64,000 nt of DNA from Apricaphanius iberus (taxonomy: Eukaryota; Chordata; Actinopteri; Cyprinodontiformes; Aphaniidae). The position numbers and the translations under genes are program-made. Numbering within the stretch: position 1 is the first letter of the stretch; each line of letters begins with the position of its first letter. Where the stretch lies: positions 2,728,001 through 2,792,000 of the forward strand of contig JAPXFQ010000804.1 in assembly GCA_028564705.1 (NCBI GenBank), in the 5' to 3' direction. The notes beneath the pieces were generated by a model. The model had not been told where the DNA came from. It did no database searches and was given only the letters and a program-made list of their open reading frames with translations. Shown here piece by piece: positions 27,478 through 34,807 of the stretch.

Positions 27478-29067
27478 AATGAGTACATACAGTATATATA
27501 TATAAATATATATATAAAGATGTGTACATACATACACACACACATATATATATATATATAAAGATGAACCAAGAAACCAACTAGTTTTCATTTCCATGTG
27601 GAATGAATGGTGATCAACTAGCCGAAAACTCAAATATACATTCCATTTCTTAGCAGCAAATGCTACCAACTCTTGCTGACAGCAACACTCTTTAGGGTGG
27701 ATACTGTCACTGAGAGTAAAACACTTTGCTAATTTCACAAAGGGCTGTTTAGAATGAAGTTAGAGGAAGCAAAAAGATCTAAGAAGTGACACAACAGGAA
27801 ATGTGTCAAGATTTCTTTTAATTTAGGCTGAGAAAGAGCATGACTTTTAAATGATTAGGGGAAGGCTAAATGGAGCATAGCCAAGAAATCTTGTATTAGA
27901 ACAGGTTTGATTCGGAAATGTTGGCAGCCTTTTTGAAATCTCAATTTTAGGGAGCTATCTTCTCTAAGAACGAATTGAGAAACTGATGTTTTAGCTTGGC
28001 TAGCCATGCTAGATGCATTTATTGATAATACAAGATACTTATGGCAGTTTTAAATGTTAATTTCATATCATTATGTCTTTGTTTTGAAATATTAAAGCAC
28101 TTTTTTACAGCGACTACAGACTCACACGAGAGCCTCCACTTTTGATATAAATAATTAATGACTGCTCAGTTTGGAATGCCAGAGGAAGATATTTTGAATG
28201 CTATACTTGTATTGTTTTTTTAATTTAATTCTTGTTCCTAAAAAGTAATCAGTGTCATCAAAGCATACAAAAATCAGATACCACAAACATTTTATTCACA
28301 CAAATCAATTTTGGTAAACAGTCCAAAAACTTCAAACGTTTTTAGTGTTGGAACTTTTAGGAAGTTAGTTTAAAAAAAGCTAAATAAAATCCAGTTTTCT
28401 GACATTTAGATGGGTTTGCATTGAATACTTAAATATGTTTTCTACCAACATACAGGAACATCTGTGTGAGTTTTATTTTGATTAAACTCTTTTCTTAACT
28501 TGGAAAGAATATGAAACAATTCCTGAATTTTTAACATACTTCTAGTTTAATAACTACTATTACTTACTTGAGTGAGTATAAAAAAGAGTTTCAATGATCT
28601 CAACAGGTTTTGAAAGCTCTCACTTTGGAGGATTAGAGAATCAAATCAGGAGAAACAGCTTCTTCTGCTCCCCCCCAATAAATCCCTATAATTAACATGT
28701 ATTAATTCTGAAAATAGACACTGTATGAAAGCAACCTCTATAGAGAAATAAAAATAACAGAAAAGATCAGGGGTTAACCGTCAGACAACCCAAGATCATG
28801 TGGGACATAGGCATAACAGAGATGGAAACACATCTGGACAGGGATTAGGGGGCTAAAAAAGGAGGAGGAGACAGAAGGAAGGCTAAGTGAGGGGGAAGGG
28901 TCTGTTTGGTGTGCGTGATAGATGAACAGCAACGACGACAGGGGATAGTGAGATTAAATCTCAGGAAAGATTCTTACTTGAAAAAAGCCAGGGGGCATGG
29001 GTCCTCCTGGCATGCCATCATTGGGTGGCATGTTGCCCATCACTGGACTTGGAGCGGCGGCAGCACT
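1235..29067 (-). CDS. ssbp4: SSBP4-like gene, partial (12 internal exons)
   Basis: SSBP2/3/4 are nuclear co-factors that bind LDB1/LDB2 through an N-terminal LUFS/LisH domain and stabilise LIM-homeodomain/LDB transcription complexes; the rest of the protein is a Pro/Gly/Met-rich region. Here twelve GT-AG exons join in one frame (852 bp, 284 codons) with no internal stop. The joined product has family signatures in order: [122 protein letters not shown] and [13 protein letters not shown] after MNMGPGG, the NPIG segment, GPGPDGPM and MMGPHGQ resemble SSBP4 more than SSBP2/3 as I remember them. The N-terminal exons (about 90 residues, including the LDB-binding domain) and the last exon (expected to end YSPSMTMSV) were not found. 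Coordinates span exons plus introns. Paralogue choice is from memory, not alignment. Confidence 0.93.
1434..1462 (-). CDS. ssbp4: ssbp4 exon K ([10 protein letters not shown])
   Basis: A 29-bp micro-exon: two bases finishing Gly and nine codons. Acceptor TGATCACAG, donor [16 protein letters not shown] is shared with SSBP4. Confidence 0.94.
1677..1692 (+). promoter_or_regulatory. CTCF-core-like motif in an ssbp4 intron
   Basis: CCACGAGAGGGCAGCA fits the CTCF core (CCAC-N-AG-R-GGGC-R) well. It sits in the short intron between exons J and K. Binding is not shown by sequence alone. Confidence 0.4.
1788..1866 (-). CDS. ssbp4: ssbp4 exon J ([11 protein letters not shown]...HHMNGSL)
   Basis: A 79-bp exon: 26 codons plus the first base of Gly. 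Acceptor TTCTTTAG, donor GTGAGAC. It carries the Met/Gly-rich repeats and the conserved HHMNGSL. Confidence 0.95.
2016..2086 (-). CDS. ssbp4: ssbp4 exon I ([17 protein letters not shown]...)
   Basis: A 71-bp exon: finishes the Asp codon and adds 23 codons ending Gly-Gly-Asn-Arg-Pro-Asn. Acceptor TCCACAG, donor [19 protein letters not shown] is close to SSBP4 (SSENMYTIMNPIG). Confidence 0.95.
2230..2345 (+). mobile_element. Tc1-like transposon fragment, 5' part
   Basis: Second copy of the same Tc1-like 5' region (CCAGCTGTTCTGTGAAG ... ATGAAGACCAAGGAACG), same strand as the 945-1112 copy. It stops about 40 bp after the transposase ATG. Confidence 0.75.
2391..2752. mobile_element. hAT-type non-autonomous element
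   Basis: A 362-bp unit with terminal inverted repeats TTAGAGATGCAACGATAC / TTAGAGATGCACCGATAC and the 'CTGATACTGATAC'-style interior common to fish hAT elements. I could not define a clean 8-bp target duplication. Confidence 0.65.
3559..3613 (-). CDS. ssbp4: ssbp4 exon H ([18 protein letters not shown])
   Basis: A 55-bp exon: 18 codons plus the first base of Asp. Acceptor CTTTAG, donor GTGAGT. This Gly/Pro block is among the most conserved of the family. It ends Pro-Gly-Asp, as in SSBP4, rather than Pro-Ala-Asp as in SSBP2/3. Confidence 0.95.
3717..3752 (-). CDS. ssbp4: ssbp4 exon G ([12 protein letters not shown])
   Basis: A 36-bp micro-exon of 12 codons, phase 0 at both ends. Acceptor ACCACAG, donor GTAAGT. 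The Ser-rich core YSSSSPG is a family hallmark; Ala replaces the usual Pro in IPYSSSS. Confidence 0.94.
3856..3901 (-). CDS. ssbp4: ssbp4 exon F ([15 protein letters not shown])
   Basis: A 46-bp exon: one base finishing the Met codon, then 15 codons. Acceptor TTCTCAG, donor GTGAGT. The Arg-Gly-Pro-Trp order matches SSBP4; SSBP2/3 have Gly-Arg-Pro-Trp. Confidence 0.94.
4125..4370 (+). mobile_element. L2-like LINE fragment, 3' end of RT ORF
   Basis: The plus strand reads like the L2-type C-terminal region: [17 protein letters not shown], later SGTHF and [13 protein letters not shown], with stops between. It corresponds to the 'LWN.LP...FKS.LKTHLF' tail of L2 ORF2. 5'-truncated and decayed. Confidence 0.65.
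4765..5678 (+). mobile_element. Internally deleted Tc1-like element, split by a SINE
   Basis: Left end CAGACCAAAAGTTTGGACAC after a TA; the right end carries the inverse GTGTCCAAACTTTTGG. The inverted repeats extend over roughly 110 bp. The left untranslated region runs straight into the last ~65 transposase codons ([20 protein letters not shown] ... KGWLL then a stop), so N-terminal and central transposase are missing. The third catalytic acid (Glu in NPIE) is present. A SINE at 4887-5259 interrupts it. The related copy at 29255-29712 has the same deletion junction. Confidence 0.88.
4887..5259 (+). mobile_element. tRNA-derived SINE, V-SINE/DANA-like, full length
   Basis: Starts GGGGCTGCACGGTGGCGCAG. 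Has a pol III A box (TGGCGCAGTGG, 4898-4908) and a near-consensus B box (GGTTCGTATCC, 4942-4952), the conserved fish core (GGAGTTTGCATGTTCTCCCC, about 4975-4994) and a (TGGA)n tail. A perfect 12-bp target duplication GGAATTATGTAG flanks it at 4875-4886 and 5260-5271. Inserted inside the Tc1-like element at 4765-5678. Confidence 0.93.
5765..5927. mobile_element. End of a fish hAT-like repeat (...CCCAACACTG)
   Basis: The run 'TTACGTTACTG ... GTAACTCATTACTTTTGTAATGCGTTACACCCAACACTG' (positions about 5795-5927) resembles the terminal part of a common fish hAT-type non-autonomous family ending CCCAACACTG. The other end was not located nearby. Confidence 0.5.
6411..6475 (-). CDS. ssbp4: ssbp4 exon E ([12 protein letters not shown]...)
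   Basis: A 65-bp exon: 21 codons from [10 protein letters not shown] to Pro-Gly-Met-Asn, plus two bases (AT) of a Met codon finished by exon F. Acceptor TCTGTGTAG, donor GTTAGT. Confidence 0.94.
6476..7377 (-). other. ssbp4: Intron between exons D and E, with a GT microsatellite
   Basis: Bounded by GTAGTT and CTGTGTAG. Holds a (GT)n tract at about 6706-6728; otherwise I see nothing recognisable in it. Confidence 0.6.
6706..6728. repeat. (GT)n microsatellite
   Basis: Uninterrupted GT dinucleotide run in the intron between ssbp4 exons D and E. Confidence 0.95.
7378..7445 (-). CDS. ssbp4: ssbp4 exon D (HPNMGGPM...MGPQ)
   Basis: A 68-bp exon: it completes the split Gly codon and adds 22 codons ([20 protein letters not shown], then PQ). 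Acceptor GACAACAG, donor GTAGTT. SSBP2/3/4 usually read PMQRM here; this gene reads PMRM, an in-frame loss of one Gln codon relative to the family as I recall it. Confidence 0.94.
7446..8209 (-). other. ssbp4: Intron between exons C and D
   Basis: Intron bounded by GTACTG and GACAACAG. No exon or clear mobile element seen; sequence is AT-rich. Confidence 0.6.
8210..8336 (-). CDS. ssbp4: ssbp4 exon C ([13 protein letters not shown]...DPTRPQ)
   Basis: A 127-bp exon encoding 42 codons plus the first base of a Gly codon. Acceptor TTCTGCAG; donor GTACTG, the weakest-looking donor of the set but the only one that keeps frame. It carries [20 protein letters not shown] and GSQPLLPNS, family-specific proline-rich segments. 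Confidence 0.94.
8337..10288 (-). other. ssbp4: Intron between exons B and C (2.0 kb)
   Basis: Bounded by GTAGGAC and TTCTGCAG. I see no named repeat and no extra exon in it. A less AT-rich segment about 9850-10200, with homeodomain-like TAAT cores next to a C-rich run, could be conserved regulatory DNA; this is a guess. CAGTGTTGGG at 8945-8954 resembles the end of a fish hAT-type repeat. Confidence 0.6.
10289..10372 (-). CDS. ssbp4: ssbp4 exon B (GPPGSQPSP...MMGPHGQ), probable cassette
   Basis: An 84-bp exon of 28 codons from Gly-Pro-Pro-Gly-Ser-Gln to Met-Met-Gly-Pro-His-Gly-Gln. Acceptor CCTGCAG, donor GTAGGAC. Phase 0 at both ends, so skipping it keeps frame and would join ...GFFQ to PFMSPR..., the arrangement of SSBP2-type proteins. 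Met-Met-Gly-Pro-His-Gly-Gln favours SSBP4. Confidence 0.95.
10545..10790 (-). mobile_element. Tc1-like transposase fragment, decayed
   Basis: In the plus direction it reads as a degenerate complement of the C-terminal coding part of the Tc1-like family (TGGAAGTCTTTTGGTGTATG, later GATTTAATTTTGGACTTTGA, then TTGATTCAATTCAACCC), matching the 'DLKSNW.P..' and 'W.MV' coding regions in reverse. No usable frame remains. Confidence 0.55.
11115..13440 (-). mobile_element. L2-clade LINE, ~2.3 kb, degenerate
   Basis: Minus-strand translation gives successive L2 ORF2 blocks in the right order but several frames: GDFNIHV (endonuclease, near 13350), [18 protein letters not shown] (about 13210), [13 protein letters not shown] (about 12380), [20 protein letters not shown] (about 12250), [22 protein letters not shown] (about 11960), [13 protein letters not shown] with the YADD catalytic motif (about 11900), [17 protein letters not shown] (about 11740), [12 protein letters not shown] and [10 protein letters not shown] (about 11600-11660). 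The 3' end is a TGATTTGATTTGATATGATA-type tail. Frameshifts and stops make it inactive. The 5' end is truncated in the endonuclease. Confidence 0.9.
13474..13759. mobile_element. hAT-type MITE
   Basis: Ends resemble the hAT termini CAGTGGTTCTCAAACT: left CATGATTCTCAAACT, right AGTTTGAGAAATACTG (inverted). The direct repeat CAATAGACCCA lies at 13466-13476 and 13760-13770 and contains an 8-bp duplication. No coding capacity. Confidence 0.8.
13853..14012 (+). repeat. Possible decayed LTR-like segment
   Basis: Pyrimidine-rich stretch with 'GTATTTGAGTCCTTC' near its end, resembling the downstream half of the fish LTR also seen at 22071-22324. No boundaries or duplication found. Confidence 0.3.
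14045..14270 (+). mobile_element. Tc1-like 3' end fragment
   Basis: Contains GGGGTGAATACAAATGCAGG, then GGGTTGGTCTATAAAAATAA and AAATACTTTTGGAAGGCACC, the order found in the 3' untranslated region and terminal repeat of the fish Tc1-like family seen elsewhere here. No coding sequence. Confidence 0.6.
14650..14687. repeat. Perfect 15-bp hairpin, 8-nt loop
   Basis: TGAAACTACACAACA (14650-14664), loop ACTGACTC, exact reverse complement TGTTGTGTAGTTTCA (14673-14687). Function unknown. Confidence 0.9.
14925..15290. mobile_element. Probable non-autonomous DNA repeat (TATCGTGATA-type)
   Basis: Bounded by AATATATCGTGATA-like sequence on the left and ATATCGTGATACATATCA on the right, a pattern common in fish hAT-type non-autonomous repeats. 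Ends and duplication not defined. Confidence 0.45.
17953..17987. repeat. Perfect 16-bp hairpin, 3-nt loop
   Basis: ATTTCTATAGGTGATA (17953-17968), loop GTT, exact reverse complement TATCACCTATAGAAAT (17972-17987). Function unknown. Confidence 0.92.
18182..18240. mobile_element. hAT-like terminus (GGGGTGTCGAAAGTGCGGC)
   Basis: Resembles the fish repeat end CAGGGGTGTCAAACATGCGGCCCG. A reverse-oriented relative (GGCTCGAGTTTGACACCTCT) is at 21407-21426. Flanking sequences show no shared target duplication, so they may be separate remnants. Confidence 0.5.
19503..19515 (+). promoter_or_regulatory. CTCF-core-like motif
   Basis: CACTAGAGGGCAG fits the CTCF core except at the first base. It lies in a less AT-rich part of the large intron. 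Confidence 0.3.
21405..21430. mobile_element. hAT-like terminus, inverted
   Basis: GGGCTCGAGTTTGACACCTC is the inverse of the terminus type at 18182. Too short to classify alone. Confidence 0.45.
22071..22324 (+). mobile_element. Solo LTR of a fish retroelement
   Basis: A 254-bp unit beginning TGTCA and ending TGACA, flanked by a perfect 5-bp direct duplication GATAA (22066-22070 and 22325-22329). The interior is pyrimidine-rich with GTGTATTTAAACCG (a TATA-like site followed by presumed R/U5 sequence), as in common fish LTRs. No internal gag/pol sequence is adjacent, so this is a recombined solo LTR. Superfamily not determined. Confidence 0.78.
22689..22717. repeat. 10-bp hairpin, 9-nt loop
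   Basis: CACTAAATCT (22689-22698) and its exact reverse complement AGATTTAGTG (22708-22717). Could occur by chance. Confidence 0.7.
23765..23930. repeat. LINE-like interspersed fragment
   Basis: TTCATTTTTATTTCAAACAT followed by AAAAGGAGTAGGCAGAAGTA resembles a recurrent fish LINE-derived fragment. Class not certain. Confidence 0.35.
24015..24470 (-). mobile_element. Tc1-like (Sleeping Beauty-type) transposase remnant
   Basis: In the plus direction it shows the reverse complement of a Tc1-like coding region: GGAATTTTGGCCCATTTCTC, GCCCACAAACTTTC, TTTGTGATGGCCACTC, GAGATGTTGCTTCCCTTC, after a terminal-repeat-like ACAATCGAAACCAGACGTTT. Heavily decayed, with no intact frame. It differs from the MKTK-type family elsewhere in the window. 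Confidence 0.75.
24775..24818. repeat. (ATC)n microsatellite
   Basis: Tandem ATC trinucleotides with one interruption. Confidence 0.95.
27441..27562. repeat. AT/ACAT-rich microsatellite cluster
   Basis: Adjacent (AT)n, (ACAT)n and (CA)n runs over about 120 bp. Confidence 0.95.
28978..29067 (-). CDS. ssbp4: ssbp4 exon A (SAAAAPSP...PPGFFQ)
   Basis: A 90-bp exon encoding 30 residues, from Ser-Ala4-Pro-Ser-Pro to Pro-Gly-Phe-Phe-Gln. It is preceded by a TTTTCAG acceptor and followed by a GTAAGAA donor. Phase 0 at both ends. In the family this exon directly follows the N-terminal LUFS domain exons (which end ...FHDY or similar). It is isolated: the next exon is 18.6 kb downstream and no upstream exon was found in the remaining 35 kb. 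Confidence 0.95.
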
Positions 29068-29254
29068 CTGAAAAGACACAAAAGAAAACACTTATTTTTC
29101 TCAGCAGTCTTGCTAAATACAGCAACAAAAAAGTAGCAGGAGGAAGGTGTTAAATATTCTTGGACTTGGCTAAAATATTAGAGAGTGAGAAAAAGTCCAA
29201 CTGTGGTGGCATGCTCTAGAACAAAGAAAACAGCTCCAAATATCCAATGACAAG

Positions 29255-29712
29255 TGACAAAACTATGAATGAATACATAATGTACGGAATTACTATATGT
29301 ACTTAGATGAAAAAAAGGGTGAAATAACTGAATACATTGTTATATTTTAGATTCCTCAAAGTAGCCACCCTTTGCTCTGATTACTGCTTTGCATTCTCTT
29401 GAGATTCAAGAGGCAAGCACCCGAAATGGTTTTCCAGCAGTCTTAAAGGAGTTTCCAGAGATGCTTAGTACTTGTTTGCCCTTTTGCCTTCTCTCTGAGG
29501 TTCAGCTCATCCCAAATCATCCCGATTGGGTTCAGGTCCAGTGACTTTGGAGGCCAGGTTATTTCACACCCTTTTGTAAAAGTACTACATAATTCCATAT
29601 GTGTTAATTCATAGTTTGGATGCCTTCAGTGAGAATTTACAATGTAAATAGTCATGAAAATAAACAAAGCTCTTTGAATGAGAAGGTGTTTCCAAACATT
29701 TGGTCTTTACTG
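29255..29712 (-). mobile_element. Internally deleted Tc1-like element, second copy
   Basis: The reverse complement aligns along its length with the element at 4765-5678 without the SINE: terminal repeat (near 29712), left untranslated region, the same fusion to the transposase C-terminus, then untranslated region. It lacks roughly the last 100 bp of the far terminal repeat. The third catalytic acid is lost: NPIE in the other copy reads NPIG here. Confidence 0.88.
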
Positions 29713-30084
29713 TATATATGAACTGCGTACAGGTTTCATATATGTGCATATATCCTTATATAGGTTCTTTCCATTCAGGATCTATCATTTAAGAATTGGG
29801 TTTTTGACCAATTACAAACCTACCAAGACATATCCATCTATTTAAAACTGGAAAGGAAGAGCTTCAATCAGAGACTGAGTCAAGAGGTCCATGGAAACTC
29901 AGGAGGAGCTGTAGAGATCCATGGGTTCAATAGACTTGAGACTGAGGAGGAGGTTAATTTTCTTGCAGGACAACTGCACTGAACATACAAGCTGAGCTAT
30001 AATAAAAAAGGTAAAAATAAAATAAAATATAAAAATGTATTAAAAATAAATCAGTGTATAAGAAAATACAAAGCCTAACCCTAG

Positions 30085-30400
30085 GAATATGTGGTAAGAC
30101 TTGAAAACCAATGGTCACTGAATCCAATCTGATTGAGCTTGAGCTTTCTTATCATGAGGAATTGGCACGAATTTCTTTAGATGAAGCCGGTAGAGAAATA
30201 CCATTAAAGACTACAACCTTTTTGATTTAGGGAATACAGATATACACCACAACTTTTAAGATTTTTTATTACAAAAATAAAATAAATCACAAATGTATTT
30301 ATTGTTTCTTTCCTGTTTGCAGTAATGAACCACTTTGTGTTGGTCTATCACCTAAAATCCCAATAGAACACATTAAAGTTCATGGCATCCTCTGAATTCT
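30085..30400 (+). mobile_element. Tc1-like 3' fragment
   Basis: Plus strand: GGTAAGACTTGAAAACCAAT, CCAATCTGATTGAGCTTGAG, CACTTTGTGTTGGTCTATCA, the order of the transposase C-terminal coding end and 3' untranslated region of the MKTK-type Tc1 family. Decayed, with small deletions. Confidence 0.75.
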
Positions 30401-30587
30401 AATGATTTTCAGGATATATGAGAAGAAAAACAACACTTGCTGCTCTGATTTCCTTTAGAGAAGATAAAACTGACCTTCTGTGTTCAATCCTGTCATAGCT
30501 TGTAATTCACCCTTCCCTAAGTTAAAAGTCGAGCAACCCTGAGAGACCATTTTAGGGCAAACTATAATGGTTGATTTCATTAGGCAA

Positions 30588-30790
30588 GGCTATTTTATTT
30601 GTATAGCACAATTTCAACACAGGTGCTCTCCATGATTTGGTGGTAAAGAAACCAAACATATGATAAAAGTGTAGAAAGTCAAAAGAGCAATTAGGAATTA
30701 GATTTAAAAAACAGCTTAAAAGTATGAAAATTAAAACCAGACATTAGGCATAAAACATGAGAAACAACAAACGAAAACATAAGAAATAGG
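30588..30790. repeat. LINE-derived interspersed fragment
   Basis: GGCTATTTTATTTGTATAGC followed by an A-rich region resembles the recurrent 'ATTTTATTTGTATAGCACATTTCA' repeat of fish. Class uncertain. Confidence 0.4.
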
Positions 30791-31380
30791 GCAATATGGC
30801 CTCAAATCTATTTTGCAATATAATCTAAAACGTGTGGTCACGATATGTATTGCGATATATTCTGTTTTATTCTTTAGATATGTCAAAATAACTGCTTATG
30901 AACATTCTCACTTTCCATCTACATTGTAGCAGAACAACTTCAAAAAGGTTCAGAATTCCATTTAAGGAACATTTATTGTGTAAAATGTATTTAAAAAAAT
31001 GTCAATTATTTTTCCAAAATAATTCAAGACAAAAATTCTCACAACATGAATAAAGATTAAGTTATTCTAAATAAAATAAAAACAAAATATTATGAAAACA
31101 GAGTTCAACATTTTCAGATTTCCTGGCTGCTTATTTATACATTTAATATTGCAAAAAAAGAAATCTGCATATATTTGAATTAAAAAAGGCTTCAACTTCA
31201 ACAGTTTTCTTTTCAGTTAAATAAGAAATAACAAACTTTTAATTTTTAACATCTAGTGTGAAGACAAACACTGAACATTAGTATCCATTCGTACCTGGTA
31301 CAAAGTATCTGGACCAAACTTGATGACATCATCAAAATGCATTACTATGGTATTGCGGTATAGTCAAAATCTTTACCTTT
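30790..31380. mobile_element. Possible non-autonomous DNA repeat (GGGCAATATGGCC-type)
   Basis: Starts GGGCAATATGGCCTCAAATC with GATATGTATTGCGATATATT and ends near TATTGCGGTATAGTC; typical of a fish hAT-type repeat. Ends not defined. Confidence 0.4.
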
Positions 31381-32329
31381 ATCTAAATTTATATAATTTC
31401 CACCTTATACCTTGTATACTGTCCACTACCAATAATAGAGCAATTATGGTAGGCAGGTTATGTTTTTCTGACAAGCTTTGATGATGCCCTCAGATGTGGG
31501 AAGGATGGATGGCTATGAAATAGTCTGTTACTCTACCAGAGACCACAAAGGTTCAGTTGCCTAAAAATTAAATTTAATATAAGGGAAATTCTTACATGAT
31601 TAGTTTTTTACAACGGTGTCACCATTCATATTTCATCAATCATGAACTTTTTTCCACAAAATGCAGACAGAACCTTACCTCTACCCCTACCCCCTGATGA
31701 GAACCCTACTCACTTCCTCTGCAAACAATTCTAGTGTGCCCTAGCTGACCTGCACGACACAAGTGCTAAGTAAGGTGGCCCCAAGGCCATGAGGCCAGAC
31801 ACAACAACCCTGGTGAGGGGGTGTAATTCTGTGGGACTCGCAATAAAGTGTTAGAGTCAGAAAGCAAAAAATATTATAGAAAGCCCACATGTATCGGAGG
31901 AAAAAAGAGAATGTAGAAAGAAACAGATTTATCTGGAAAGGTGACAAGAGGCGGCACAGTGTTCAATAGCCCAACAAAGATGTAGCTATATTACACTAAG
32001 GTCATGGTGTTAACTCCTTCAGCTCCTTCTGAACAACACTGGAGAAACATGAAGAGGTACAGGTCAAGAGTATCTACTAGAGTAAAAAGTAAAGGGGAAC
32101 AGAAGTTAGCCCTCTGCTTTTGGAAAAGCAGATTTATAAAAAAACAAACTGAAAAGCTGATTATCTCATATGAGGAACTGTAAAACTTTCTGGATTTCGT
32201 GTGTCCACTGAGTGCAACAACAACTGATATTACAGAATCTAAAAGAAATAAAATAAATCATCACATAACCTCTCCATTCCTAAGTTTTTTTCAGCAGTTT
32301 TGTTAATCTAAAGTTCTTCATTGACTATT

Positions 32330-32500
32330 ATTATTTGATTTATTTCTATTTTTTTTTATTCTTTATCATCCTCTTGTGATTGTTATTTGCTTTCTGTGTC
32401 TGTTCGCTTAGTTTCATCAACTTTATTGTGTGTGGCTGACAGAAAAAGGCTCTGTAAATAATTTTAATTGACTGATTGATCACCCAGTTAATGGCAACTG
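32330..32500 (+). mobile_element. L2-like LINE 3' tail
   Basis: GGCTCTGTAAATAATTTTAA followed by TTGACTGATTGAT matches the 'GTGCTCTATAAATAAAATTGAATTGA' ending of L2-type elements. No coding part. Confidence 0.5.
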
Positions 32501-32695
32501 CAGTTCTCATTCTCTTTAATGGATATACTACATTGCTTCAGATGCACATTTTAGATGTCTGTATCAGCCATGACAAAATTTAAATAATGGCCAAATCCCC
32601 CATACTTTGTAACTTTGACAATTGATCGCTGTTATAAATACTTTAAAGCAGCTAAAAGGAAAAGTCTGTTTTATGTGATTTAATTCCTCTAAACA

Positions 32696-32824
32696 CTGCA
32701 ACAGACTGGCGTCCTGTTCAGAGTGTACCCTGCCTAACACCTGATAATTGCTGGGATAGGCTCCAGCTGCCCCGTGACCCTGAATTGGATAAGCGGTTAA
32801 GAAGATGGATGGATGGATGGATGG
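32696..32824 (+). mobile_element. 5'-truncated V-SINE/DANA-like SINE
   Basis: Only the 3' third of the SINE seen at 4887-5259, ending in (TGGA)n, flanked by a perfect 14-bp duplication AATTCCTCTAAACA (32682-32695 and 32825-32838). I count two differences from the full-length copy over about 123 bp. Confidence 0.93.
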
Positions 32825-33491
32825 AATTCCTCTAAACATTCTTCTTCTGCTACCGGTTGTTGATCTCAAAAAGATTATAGGCAAAACGGCAACAACGGAC
32901 CTAAGTGAAGATACAATATAACTCAATTAAAACCTCCAGATAAACTGTACATTATTAGGATTTATATCCCAGTAGCCAATGTGTTTATGTGGGCCCCATA
33001 TGGATCTTCCTCAAGTTGGAGGCACACTAAATGAGCCTGGGCTTATTATAGGGCTCTTGAAATTCACTAACAGGGGTAAAGCAAACTCAACTCATCAGCA
33101 GAATAAGCTGGGCACAGAATGTAGTTTGTTGCTTCTTTTTAGACAGTAAAAAAAAAAAATCATATTCCACAACACGTAAAGGACCCAGGCGCATCCCCCT
33201 TTTCACCTAAAGTTGTCCTGGATAAAATCTATAAGCGCAAAATAGGATGACCACCATGTAACATGTGGATTATTCCATCTGGGCCCATTTTTAGCCCATT
33301 TCCTACCAATGTGCACTAAAAGAAATGAACCTCAGATTTACGTAAAAATGTTACATCAAGTAGTTTCCAAATAACTGCTTTAAGTAACTGTTAAGATACT
33401 TTGTTACTTAGTATAGAGTAGACTCAATACTGTTAAGTTACATTTATCTAAGTGAATTTACTAAATGTAAATTACTTGCATTACTTCGTTG

Positions 33492-34230
33492 GTACTTAAT
33501 TTTTTGCTTTAGAACTACATAACCTGGTTAGGTAGTTTATCTTGAATAACACTACTTAAAGGCTGAATATGAAACAATTTCATAAAATGCTATATTTTAA
33601 CCTATAAAAATAATACAGCCACAGGGCTTTTACAGGGGTGCAGAATGAAAGTACAATATTTCCTTAAAAAATATATATTTGATTTAAAATATAATAAAAT
33701 GTAAATTTTAGCCAGTAGTCTGGTCCATTGTGGGTTGACAGATATGGTTTCTATGTTCCAAAAATATGGTCATCACAGCTCAGTCAGGCACTGTCAAAGT
33801 CAAGTAGCTGCTTCAGAGCACCCAATATATTGTTATCAATCTCAGGAGAGGAGTGACCGCAGAAGAACAGAAACTAGAGTATTTTTAGTTGAAGCCTACA
33901 CTAGATGGACCTACATAAAACATTTCCATGACATCAAACACACACGGAAACAGCGACTTTCCTCCTGGATCGGCAAGCTAACTCACTTGCTAACTGGGTT
34001 AACGTTAGCTGTCAGTTAAACTCCTCTAAATGCATTCCTTACTGGACAGTAGTCACTGGATGTATAGGCAGAGAACCAGGCAAGCAAACGGCTGGAATGC
34101 TTTTTTTATTGATGCAACTACAACCTAGACACACTAGATGTCGCTACGGTGTACATGTTTCATATCCAAACTTTAATTTGTACTTAACTTTGTTGCTTTA
34201 GAACTACAATATCTGGTAGTTTCTCTTTAA
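33492..34230. repeat. Direct repeat pair ~690 bp apart
   Basis: 33492-33545 and 34180-34230 share the core GCTTTAGAACTACA with similar flanks (GTACTTAA... before, TGGTAGTTT or similar after). The DNA between is not recognised. Confidence 0.55.
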
Positions 34231-34729
34231 TGCTGTCTCTTAGATGGTACATGACTGTTTCTTCAGAATTACATAAAAAAGGTTAAGTACTTTCTCTTGA
34301 GAGAATTTTACTTTTAGCCATAATGACCCTGCTTTTTACTTGTTGCATAAAGCCTGGAGTTTCACAGTTTTGTACAAATCAAACTAGGAGACAAAAAGTA
34401 AAAAATATAATTCCCATCCACACCCCACCCCTCATTACAGGAGGTTAAAAAAAACAATGGACTAAATTCTGGATTTTAATACAAACGCAAGTAGAGTGCA
34501 CACAGTTAACCAGCTGTACTGTTTCCAAGAGCATTAGCAGTAACAAAGAGAAAATACAAAGAAAAGGAGGATGAAATGAATACGAGTAAAGAAAAAGAGA
34601 ATGCAGGGAGAGGAGGAAGAGTGAATGGAAGAGGTGGTGCTGGCATGGAGGTACGTGTGGCCAGCGCGCGTGTGTGTGTGTTGCTCGACGGTTTGCAGGT
34701 GAAGCAGCAGCAAAAGGCCCCATCTCCTA

Positions 34730-34743
34730 GTTGCCATGACAAC
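34730..34743 (+). promoter_or_regulatory. RFX X-box-like motif
   Basis: GTTGCCATGACAAC, two GTTGYC-type half sites with correct 14-bp geometry. Surrounded by less AT-rich DNA. Confidence 0.4.
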
Positions 34744-34807
34744 CCCGACCTCAGCTCCTGCTCTCCAGCGCCCATTAAAACCCTCAGGCCGTCAATCATC
34801 AGCATGG

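Larger units (their letters stand above)
10373..28977 (-). other. ssbp4: 18.6-kb intron between exons A and B
   Basis: Large intron bounded by GTAAGAA at the 5' side and TCCTGCAG at the 3' side. It holds the L2 LINE, Tc1 and hAT remnants, the solo LTR, two hairpins and microsatellites listed separately. Stretches 15300-17940, 18240-21400 and 24830-27430 contain no exon or repeat that I can name with confidence. Some less AT-rich parts (for example 17480-17800 and 19085-19460) could be conserved non-coding DNA, but I have no comparison to show this. Confidence 0.9.
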
